DNA of 64,000 bases from an uncultured Collinsella sp. (GTDB taxonomy: Bacteria; Actinomycetota; Coriobacteriia; Coriobacteriales; Coriobacteriaceae): the NCBI GenBank assembly GCA_902465105.1, contig CABQLM010000002.1, positions 1 to 64,000 on the forward strand, written 5' to 3'. The notes beneath the pieces were generated by a model. The model was not told where the DNA came from. It saw only the letters and a program-made list of their open reading frames with translations, and searched no databases. The position numbers were made by a program, and so were the translations under genes. How positions within the stretch are numbered: position 1 is the stretch's first letter; every line of letters starts with the position of its first letter. This document shows, piece after piece, positions 8,151 to 14,393 of the stretch.

Positions 8151-8696
8151 CTAGGACAAATCATCCTCGTAGGGCATCAGGTCTGCCAGATAGCCCTTCT
8201 CCTTGAGTATGGCCTCGATCTCGTCGAGAGTCTGCTCGTCCTCCGCCGCAATGCGATGGAAGTGATAGCCGCTCGTCACCGTTAGTAGCGGAAAGCTCTT
8301 GCCGTTCTCGATATCGTGCAGGTAGCGCTCGACATCTCGACGATTGCGAATGTCCAGGTCGGCCGTGATCTTGCCGTACACGCGGTGATTGACGATCACG
8401 TTGAGCACGGCGCCGCCGGCGTCGACGATACTCGTGAGCTCATCGCCTGCCTGCTCCACGCTGTGGCGAACCTTGACCAAGCGCGTGGGCACGGCGGGGC
8501 TGCTGGGGGCCTCCTGCAGCACATAACCACGGTTGGTGGCCACGACATCGTGCCCATCGGCACGCAGCAGGGCAATATCCTGAACCACGATCTGACGGCT
8601 CACGCCAACCTCGCGGGCAAGTGCGCTGCCCGAAACGGGCTCCTTGGCCACCTCGAGCACGTCCATGATGGCACGGCGACGCTCGCGGGCGTTCAT
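8151..8696 (-). CDS. niaR: NiaR-type niacin-responsive repressor of NAD biosynthesis
   Basis: The 181-aa protein has an N-terminal HTH_11 winged helix (residues 5-60, with SGSALAREVGVSRQIVVQDI) and a 3H domain (about 75-175), the niacin/metal-binding domain named for conserved histidines. Candidate residues lie in VRHSVEQ, VNHRVYG and GYHFHRI. NiaR proteins repress NAD synthesis or niacin uptake genes when niacin is plentiful. The ATG overlaps the nadC stop (TAATG), making it the fourth gene of nadA-nadB-nadC-niaR. It probably controls its own operon through the palindrome at 12059-12102; that link is inferred. Confidence 0.9.
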   Translation of the reverse strand: MNARERRRAIMDVLEVAKEPVSGSALAREVGVSRQIVVQDIALLRADGHDVVATNRGYVLQEAPSSPAVPTRLVKVRHSVEQAGDELTSIVDAGGAVLNVIVNHRVYGKITADLDIRNRRDVERYLHDIENGKSFPLLTVTSGYHFHRIAAEDEQTLDEIEAILKEKGYLADLMPYEDDLS

Positions 8697-9556
8697 TATT
8701 TACCGTCCAGCAGACGCAGGTGCTTAAGTGAGAGGTCGAGGATCGGGGCGGAGTGTGTCAGCGCGCCCGAGCTAATAAAGTCAACGCCCAGGTCGGCGAG
8801 CGCGCGGATATTGCTGGCGTCCACGTTGCCCGAGCACTCGGTCTTGGCGCGACCGGCGATAAGCTCAATCGCGGCGGTCATGTCGTCATGGGTCATGTTG
8901 TCGAACATGATGATGTCGGCGCCGGCCTCCACGGCCTCGCGCACCATGTCCAGGTTCTCGCACTCGATCTCGACCGTCGTGGTAAACGACGCATGGGCGC
9001 GCGCCATCTCGATCGCACGCGTCACGCCGCCGGCGGCATCGATGTGGTTGTCCTTGAGCATGACGGCCGTCGACAGGTTGTAGCGGTGGTTGCTGCCGCC
9101 GCCGGTCTCGACCGCCGCCTTCTCAAACACGCGCATGCCCGGCGTGGTCTTGCGCGTGTCGACGAGCACGGTCTTGGTTCCCTCGAGCGCCGCGGCCATG
9201 CTGTGTGTATAGGTAGCGATGCCGCTCATGCGCTGCAGGTAGTTGAGCGCCACGCGCTCACCCGAAAGCAGCACGCGCGCATCGCCGCGCACCTGACCCA
9301 CATGGTCGCCGGCGTGCACCTCGTCGCCATCGGCAACATCAAACAGCACCGAGCTCTGCGAATCCAGCAGCTCAAAGGTGCGAGCGAACACATCCAGGCC
9401 GGCGATGATGCCATCGGCTTTGGCGATAAGCTCCACCGTGGCGGGACGCGCCGTGGGGCACACGCTCGCCGTGCTCACGTCCTCAAACGTAATGTCCTCG
9501 CGCAGAGCCTGCAGAATCAGATCATCGACGACGAGCTTCATGGTAATGGGATTCAT
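8696..9556 (-). CDS. nadC: Nicotinate-nucleotide pyrophosphorylase (carboxylating)
   Basis: Quinolinate phosphoribosyltransferase: converts quinolinate and PRPP to nicotinate mononucleotide, CO2 and PPi, the third de novo NAD step. The 286-aa length is normal. Hallmarks seen are the N-terminal EDITFEDVSTA segment, ALNYLQRMSGIATYT, DTRKTTPGMRVFEK (PRPP/quinolinate contacts), NHRYNLSTAVMLKDNHI, VEIECENLDMVREAVEAGAD and DFISSGALTHSAPILDLSL. The ATG at 9556 follows the nadB stop by a few bases, with GGAG overlapping that stop; the 3' end overlaps niaR. Translational coupling across the operon is likely. Confidence 0.97.
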   Translation of the reverse strand: MNPITMKLVVDDLILQALREDITFEDVSTASVCPTARPATVELIAKADGIIAGLDVFARTFELLDSQSSVLFDVADGDEVHAGDHVGQVRGDARVLLSGERVALNYLQRMSGIATYTHSMAAALEGTKTVLVDTRKTTPGMRVFEKAAVETGGGSNHRYNLSTAVMLKDNHIDAAGGVTRAIEMARAHASFTTTVEIECENLDMVREAVEAGADIIMFDNMTHDDMTAAIELIAGRAKTECSGNVDASNIRALADLGVDFISSGALTHSAPILDLSLKHLRLLDGK

Positions 9557-9559
9557 GGT

Positions 9560-10936
9560 CTACTCCTCCACGGCCTGCGTGCCGGCGGCACGGGCCAGAT
9601 CATCGATTGCCAGGGTGTCGGCGCTCAGGGCGCGATGACGGCCATCGAGCGCGGGATCGCCCGCCTGCTCCACGGCCAGCGACTCGCCGGTACGCATGCA
9701 CCACGCGGCGCGACGACCCCAGACCAGCGCCTCGAGCAGGCTGTTTGATGCAAGGCGATTCTTGCCGTGAACGCCGTTGCAGGCCGTCTCGCCCGCGGCG
9801 TAGAGCTCGGGCATCGAGGTGCGGCCGTCCTTGTCGACCCATACGCCGCCCATAAAGTAGTGCTGCGTGGGCGTGACGGGGATGGGCTCGTCCAGAATGT
9901 CGCGGCCGTCCTCCAGGCAGCGCGCGCGGATATTGGCAAAGTGCCCGGTCACCACGTCGCGCTCGACGGGTGCAAAGCTCAGCCACTCGTGCTCGGTACC
10001 GTCCTGTTTCATCTGCTCGCGAATAGCGGCGGCGACCACATCGCGCGGCTGAAGCTCGTCGGTAAAGCGCTCACCGGCGGCGTTGAGCAAAATCGCGCCC
10101 TCGCCGCGGCAGCTCTCGCTGATCAGGAAGGTGCGGCCCGGCTGCGGCGAGAACAGTCCCGTGGGGTGGATCTGCACGTAGTCCAGATGCTCCATCTTAA
10201 TGCCATGCTCCTGAGCGATGTAGCAGGCATCGCCCGTGAGCTGCGGGTAGTTAGTCGAATGGTCGTATACGCCGCCGATACCGCCCGTCGCCCACAGCGT
10301 GTGGCGGGCATGGATCTTAAACGGCTCGCCGGCATGCACGCCCTCGGCGGCATTTACCAGCTCGTCGGCGGGGCGAACCGAGTTGCCCTCGTCCACGGGA
10401 ACGGCGACGACGCCGGTACACACCGTGGCGCCGCCACGCTCGCCCGTCAGGATGTCGATCATGGCCACGTGCTCCAAAATCTGCACGTTATCCAGCTTGC
10501 GAACGGCCTGGAGCAGCTTGGTCGTAATCTCCTTGCCCGTAATGTCGGCATGGAAGGCAATGCGCGGGCGGCTGTGCGCACCCTCGCGGGTAAAGTTGAG
10601 GCTGCCGTCGGCCTTGCGCTCAAAGTCCACGCCCATCGCTAGCAGGTCGTTGATGACCGAACGGCTCGAGCGAATCATGATGTCGACGCTCTCGCGGCGG
10701 TTCTCGTAGTGGCCGGCGTGCATGGTGTCCTCAAAGAAGGCATCGTAGTCAGAGCCTTCGGGCAGTACGCAGATGCCGCCCTGCGCGAGCATCGAATCGC
10801 ACTCATCGACGGCGCCCTTGGAGAGCATGATCACGCGCGTACTCGTCGGCAGGTTGAGAGCCGCGTACAGGCCCGCTACGCCGCAGCCGGCAATGACGAC
10901 GTCGCACTCCATATCGGGGTATTGCTTGGTTTCCAC
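9560..10936 (-). CDS. nadB: L-aspartate oxidase
   Basis: FAD enzyme oxidising L-aspartate to iminoaspartate for quinolinate synthesis. A GTG at 10936 is chosen because GGGAGAGGA precedes it at proper spacing and because more upstream in-frame ATGs fall within a stem-loop. The 458-aa product begins VETKQYPDMECDVVIAG with the dinucleotide-binding GCGVAG. It carries SMLAQGGICV, a HILE-like metal of the fumarate-reductase flavoprotein fold (RIAFHADITGKEI), HPTGLF, FLISESCRGEGAILLN and the C-terminal AGETACNGVHGKNRLASNSL. Length is slightly below E. coli NadB because the helical C-terminal domain is trimmed. It sits between nadA and nadC. Confidence 0.94.
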   Translation of the reverse strand: METKQYPDMECDVVIAGCGVAGLYAALNLPTSTRVIMLSKGAVDECDSMLAQGGICVLPEGSDYDAFFEDTMHAGHYENRRESVDIMIRSSRSVINDLLAMGVDFERKADGSLNFTREGAHSRPRIAFHADITGKEITTKLLQAVRKLDNVQILEHVAMIDILTGERGGATVCTGVVAVPVDEGNSVRPADELVNAAEGVHAGEPFKIHARHTLWATGGIGGVYDHSTNYPQLTGDACYIAQEHGIKMEHLDYVQIHPTGLFSPQPGRTFLISESCRGEGAILLNAAGERFTDELQPRDVVAAAIREQMKQDGTEHEWLSFAPVERDVVTGHFANIRARCLEDGRDILDEPIPVTPTQHYFMGGVWVDKDGRTSMPELYAAGETACNGVHGKNRLASNSLLEALVWGRRAAWCMRTGESLAVEQAGDPALDGRHRALSADTLAIDDLARAAGTQAVEE

Positions 10937-10953
10937 AGGAATCCTCTCCCTTG

Positions 10954-10988
10954 AATGTGGCATAAGGGACCATCCCTCATGCCACATT
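10954..10988 (-). other. Intercistronic stem-loop between nadA and nadB
   Basis: AATGTGGCAT and ATGCCACATT (10-base perfect arms) continue inward through AGGGA/TCCCT to a small loop, with one internal mismatch. The hairpin fills the gap between the nadA stop and the nadB ribosome site and has no T-run. RNA stability, translational control or a transcript end are all possible. Confidence 0.7.
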
Positions 10989-10991
10989 GTT

Positions 10992-12017
10992 CTAGCGCGC
11001 TGCGTACTCGAGCATGCGGTCGAGCGTGAACTTGGCCTGATCGGCGGCCTCGTCCGAGACGCCGATCTGCACCTCGCCCTCGCCCGTCTCCAGGCAGCGC
11101 ACGAGCTTTTCGAGCGTGATGAGGTCCATGTTGACGCAGGTGGGCTGCACCGCGGGGAAGTAGAACTTCTTGCCGGTACCCTGGCAGCGGCGCTCGAGCT
11201 CGTAGAGCACGCCGCGGACCGTCACGATGATGAATTCGCTGGCGTCCGACTCCTCGGCATACTTGATGATGCCGGCGGTGGAGCCGATGTAGTCAGCTTC
11301 GGCCAGGACGTCGGCTTTGCACTCGGGGTGCGCCAGTACGAGCGCGTCGGGATGCGCTTCCTGCGCGTCAACGATCTGCTCGACGGTGATGATGTGGTGG
11401 CGCGGGCAGTAGCCCTTGTTGAGGATGACGTGCTTTTGCGGCACCTGCTCGGCTACGAAGCGACCGAGGTTTTGGTCGGGAATAAACAGGACGTGCTGCT
11501 GCGGCAGCTCAGACACGATCTTGACGGCGTTGGAGCTGGTGACACACACATCACTCCAGCTCTTAATCTCAACCGTGGAGTTGACGTAGCACACCACGGC
11601 CAAGTCGTCGCCGTACTCGGCGCGGGCGGCGTCGACCGTCTCGCGTTTGACCATATGAGCCATGGGGCAATCCGCGCCCGGCTCGGGCAGCAGCACAGTC
11701 TTGGTGGGGTTGAGCAGCTTGGCGCTCTCGCCCATAAACTCCACGCCGCACAGCACGATGGTCTGCTGCGGCAGGCTCTTGGCAAGCTTTGCCAGGTAGA
11801 AGCTATCGCCGACGTAATCGGCCACAGCCTGGACCTCGGGCGCCACGTAATAGTGTGCCAGGATCACCGCATCGCGTTGGGCTTTTAGTTGCTGAATGGC
11901 CTCGACGAGCTCTGCGGGCACCAATGCCGCACGCTCCGTTGCCGTCGTTGCCGATGCCAGGCCGGCCGCAATGTCGCGTGCAAGCTCCGATGCATCCATG
12001 TTCGCGCTCTGTGCCAT
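10992..12017 (-). CDS. nadA: Quinolinate synthase A
   Basis: A [4Fe-4S] enzyme condensing iminoaspartate with dihydroxyacetone phosphate to quinolinate. The ATG at 12017 has GAGAGGGG upstream; one codon earlier is a TTG. The 341-aa protein contains the three repeated NadA folds. Candidate cluster cysteines are in LCGVEFMGESAKLL, HPECKADVL and QPTCVNMDLITLEKL. Substrate motifs HYYVAPEVQ, YVNSTVEIKSWSDVCVTSSN and PDQNLGR are present. It is the first gene of the NAD operon, with an operator-covered promoter about 40 bases upstream. Confidence 0.97.
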   Translation of the reverse strand: MAQSANMDASELARDIAAGLASATTATERAALVPAELVEAIQQLKAQRDAVILAHYYVAPEVQAVADYVGDSFYLAKLAKSLPQQTIVLCGVEFMGESAKLLNPTKTVLLPEPGADCPMAHMVKRETVDAARAEYGDDLAVVCYVNSTVEIKSWSDVCVTSSNAVKIVSELPQQHVLFIPDQNLGRFVAEQVPQKHVILNKGYCPRHHIITVEQIVDAQEAHPDALVLAHPECKADVLAEADYIGSTAGIIKYAEESDASEFIIVTVRGVLYELERRCQGTGKKFYFPAVQPTCVNMDLITLEKLVRCLETGEGEVQIGVSDEAADQAKFTLDRMLEYAAR

Positions 12018-12052
12018 CAAGGCCCCTCTCTTTTGGCGAATCTTGGGGCTTT

Positions 12053-12081
12053 AGTATGACACCTAGGTTTACAGCTGACAA
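12053..12081 (-). promoter_or_regulatory. Promoter of the nadA-nadB-nadC-niaR operon
   Basis: On the minus strand TTGTCA (12076-12081) and CATACT (12053-12058) are separated by exactly 17 bases. The -35 and spacer lie inside the 12059-12102 palindrome, so a bound repressor would block RNA polymerase. Confidence 0.7.
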
Positions 12082-12102
12082 GACAGCTGTAAACCTAGGT
12101 GT
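12059..12102. promoter_or_regulatory. Perfect 19-bp inverted repeat, candidate NiaR operator
   Basis: ACACCTAGGTTTACAGCTG (12059-12077) is repeated exactly in inverse as CAGCTGTAAACCTAGGTGT (12084-12102) around ACAAGA. It covers the nad promoter's -35 and spacer. NiaR is the obvious candidate ligand because niaR is the last gene of the operon. No other copy was seen in the window. Confidence 0.75.
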
Positions 12103-12259
12103 AAAGTTGAAATAAAGATTCAATCATGCGGCAGGCCCATTTTCGAGCTGACAAGTTAAGGATAGTCGAGCTCTCGATAGCGCAGGAGGCATCTTTGGAC
12201 GGCCGCCGCGCATGGTCGACGGCATGCCCGCCAGGCAATCGCTCGCCGGCGCCAATCCG

Positions 12260-12835
12260 CTACAGTGGAGCGGCCGCCGGGGTCAGCTGCTTGATGTAAG
12301 CCCACATGCGCTGCTTGGCGGCTTTGTCGGTGAGCGCCGCCTCAAAACCGTCGAGCGCGAGCACGCGACGTCCCTGCACATGGGCGACCAGACCGGGTTT
12401 GAGCATGGCAGTATCGAAGTCATCGATTGCCACGAGCATATCGGCATAGGTCTCGCGCATGACGTCGGCCGCGCTGTTGTCCAGCAACAACACCGCCTCG
12501 GGATCCAAGGCCTCGAGCGCTTCGCGGAACAGCTCGCATGGCAGGCCCTCGCCTGTCGCAACCGCCCCATCGCCCGCACCGGCGACGCTTGCCAGCACGC
12601 AAAAATCCTCGGGCGCGTAGCCGATGGCGCCGAGCGCCTTGCGCAATGCGGCACCGTCTGGACCGGCAGCCAGCTCGCCGCCCGCACGTTCGGCCTCGTC
12701 TAAATCGCCCTTTATCAGCACAATCGGCGAGCACGCGTTGCCCACGATACGCACGCCACGGCCCGCGAGGGATGCGAGCTCCTGCTCGGTCGCCTGAGCG
12801 ATGGCTTCTTTTTTCTGGCTTTGTGACGTAGGCAT
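12260..12835 (-). CDS. Degenerate uracil-DNA-glycosylase-like protein
   Basis: A 191-aa protein starting at the ATG at 12835 (GGAGAG upstream; the ATG 30 bases earlier lacks a ribosome site). Residues ~35-80 (IVLIKGDLDEAE, then GELAAGPDGAALRKALGAIG) follow the pattern of family 4/5 uracil-DNA glycosylases, where GE(A/D)PG is followed by a G-P-F-G-G-L pattern. Here the catalytic GE-PG is replaced by KGDLDE, and the iron-sulfur cysteines are not in place. PEAVLLLDNSAADVM resembles the conserved core strand/helix. It is divergent from trxA. A UDG-fold assignment is an inference from pattern; enzymatic activity is not claimed. Confidence 0.5.
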   Translation of the reverse strand: MPTSQSQKKEAIAQATEQELASLAGRGVRIVGNACSPIVLIKGDLDEAERAGGELAAGPDGAALRKALGAIGYAPEDFCVLASVAGAGDGAVATGEGLPCELFREALEALDPEAVLLLDNSAADVMRETYADMLVAIDDFDTAMLKPGLVAHVQGRRVLALDGFEAALTDKAAKQRMWAYIKQLTPAAAPL

Positions 12836-12971
12836 GCGCTCTCCAATCGTTTGCGTGCCCACCATTATATAAAAGAGCCGACCGCGAGTGGTTGCTTTGC
12901 GGGCCGTTGGGTATAAGCACGGTCGTACTGAGTTTTACGCGGCTGAGCCGCGTCGCATTATGGAGGTCACC

Positions 12972-13292
12972 ATGGCTGACATCAAGCAGATTACCCCCGA
13001 GAACTTCGGCTCCACTGTTAACGGCCCCCTTCCCGTGCTGGTTGATTTTTGGGCTCCTTGGTGTGGACCCTGCCGATCGCTTTCGCCCATCGTAGACGAA
13101 CTCGCCGACGAACTCGCCGGCAGACTCGCCGTCGCCAAATGCAACGTCGACGACAACCAGGATCTGGCCATGAAGTTTGGCGTCATGAGCATTCCCACGC
13201 TGATCGTCTTTAAGAACGGCGAGGAAATTGACCGCTCCGTTGGCGCATTGCCCAAGGCAAGGCTTCAGGCGCTGTTGGAGAAGCACCTGTAA
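12972..13292 (+). CDS. trxA: Thioredoxin
   Basis: Cytoplasmic disulfide reductase, 106 aa. The ATG at 12972 follows ATGGAGGTCACC. The active site WAPWCGPCRSLSPIVDELA (residues ~26-44) and the cis-proline MSIPTLIVFKNGEEI (~71-85) are intact, and the C-terminal helix ends in LLEKHL. Length and motifs are those of a canonical thioredoxin. It stands alone, divergent from the UDG-like gene, with a terminator ~110 bases downstream. Confidence 0.97.
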   Translation: MADIKQITPENFGSTVNGPLPVLVDFWAPWCGPCRSLSPIVDELADELAGRLAVAKCNVDDNQDLAMKFGVMSIPTLIVFKNGEEIDRSVGALPKARLQALLEKHL

Positions 13293-13402
13293 TACACCGG
13301 TCACGTGCTGCCGTCCATGAGCGGTTTTGCGCCGCTCGCCGGAGAGCCGGGTGTTGTGCCCGCGACCACGGATAGTATGGTAGTCACAAACAGCCCCCAG
13401 TG

Positions 13403-13438
13403 AACGGGTGCGGGTCAGACGGACTCGCACCCGTTTTC
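13403..13438 (+). terminator. Terminator downstream of trxA
   Basis: AACGGGTGCG pairs with CGCACCCGTT through a short loop and is followed by TTTTCTT. It lies between trxA and the small gene at 13513. Confidence 0.8.
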
Positions 13439-13512
13439 TTATGCGATAGCGCGCAAAGCGGGCGTAGTAAAATCTGAACCACTGATTAGACCCGTACAAA
13501 AGGAGATTTCCC

Positions 13513-13761
13513 GTGCATGACGTCGGAATGAACATGAGCCAGCTTGCCATGAGCGTCAAGCAGGTCGACGACACGATCGAGCTCGCCCACGAGTGGAGCC
13601 ATCAGCTGCTGCATGCAACCGAGAACTTTGATATGGAGCGCATTGGCGCCAAGCTCGAGGCCGCCATGGCGGCGCTCCACGAGGCGCACGACGCACTCGA
13701 GGGCTATGAGGATGCCATCGAGGCCGACCATAACTCTGTTGGCTCCGTAAAGCTGGTGTAG
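13513..13761 (+). CDS. Small helical protein of unknown function upstream of nikR
   Basis: An 82-aa acidic protein begun by GTG at 13513, preceded by AAAAGGAGA. It is predicted almost wholly helical: KQVDDTIELAHEWSHQLLHA, then an amphipathic stretch through AMAALHEAHDALEGYEDAIE. Seven histidines are spread along the helices. Its stop is one base before the nikR start, so the two are almost certainly co-translated. I do not recognise a family. The histidines and the NikR/Hyp context make a metal-related role conceivable but unproven. Confidence 0.75.
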   Translation: MHDVGMNMSQLAMSVKQVDDTIELAHEWSHQLLHATENFDMERIGAKLEAAMAALHEAHDALEGYEDAIEADHNSVGSVKLV

Positions 13762-13762
13762 C

Positions 13763-14275
13763 GTGGCCGAGCACGAGCACGCCTGCGATCACGAGCACGA
13801 GCATCCGCACGGGCCGACCGGCGACGTGGGCTGCCGTTGCAGCGGCTCCGCCTCAGAGCTGGTCCGTTTTTCGGTCACCGCGCCCGACGACCTGCTGCGT
13901 CGCTTCGACAAGCAGATCGCGCGCCGCGGCGACGTTGCCAACCGTTCCGAGGCCGTGCGCGACCTGATTCGCGCCTCGATTGCCAAGGAGCAGATGCGAA
14001 CGCCCAACGAGCAGGTCATCGGATCGCTTACCATGATCTACGACCATCACACCGGCGATCTGACGCGCCGCCTGGACGAGGTGCAGCACGACTACACCGA
14101 CGAGATCGTATCGACGATGCACGTGCATCTGGATCACCACAACTGTCTGGAGATTCTGGCACTCAAGGGTCGCGGCGAGCGCGTCTACGAACTGGCCGAC
14201 CGTCTGCTGGGCCTGCGCGGCGTTAAGCACGGCGAGCTCACCTGCGCCGCCACCAAGCAAAGCCTGGGGCTATAG
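13763..14275 (+). CDS. nikR: NikR-type nickel-responsive ribbon-helix-helix regulator
   Basis: A 170-aa regulator. An unusual N-terminal extension (residues 1-14, with HEHACDHEHEHPH) is rich in His/Cys and could bind metal. The ribbon-helix-helix follows (about 32-75: ELVRFSVTAPDDLLRRFD, then NRSEAVRDLIRASI). The ACT-like C-terminal nickel domain has the signature VHLDHHNCLEILALKG (about 118-133), which supplies the His and Cys ligands. The start is a GTG one base after the preceding stop. NikR normally represses nickel uptake; here it directly precedes hypF-hypC-hypD-hypE. Confidence 0.93.
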   Translation: MAEHEHACDHEHEHPHGPTGDVGCRCSGSASELVRFSVTAPDDLLRRFDKQIARRGDVANRSEAVRDLIRASIAKEQMRTPNEQVIGSLTMIYDHHTGDLTRRLDEVQHDYTDEIVSTMHVHLDHHNCLEILALKGRGERVYELADRLLGLRGVKHGELTCAATKQSLGL

Positions 14276-14298
14276 CGGGATTTCCCGCAGCGCATCTG

Positions 14299-14369
14299 CC
14301 AAAAAGGGACAGGTTTGTTTTGGCAGATTTAGAAGTTTTACCTACCAAAATAAACCCGTCCCTTTTTGG
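14299..14369. repeat. 71-nt palindrome directly upstream of hypF
   Basis: CCAAAAAGGGAC and GTCCCTTTTTGG form the outer arms, with GGTTTGTTTTGG/CCAAAATAAACC pairing inside. The right half and its 3' flank are repeated at 23370-23402, immediately before the rpiR-type gene. Confidence 0.8.
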
Positions 14370-14393
14370 TCGGTTTAGATGAGGGGGAGTCGC

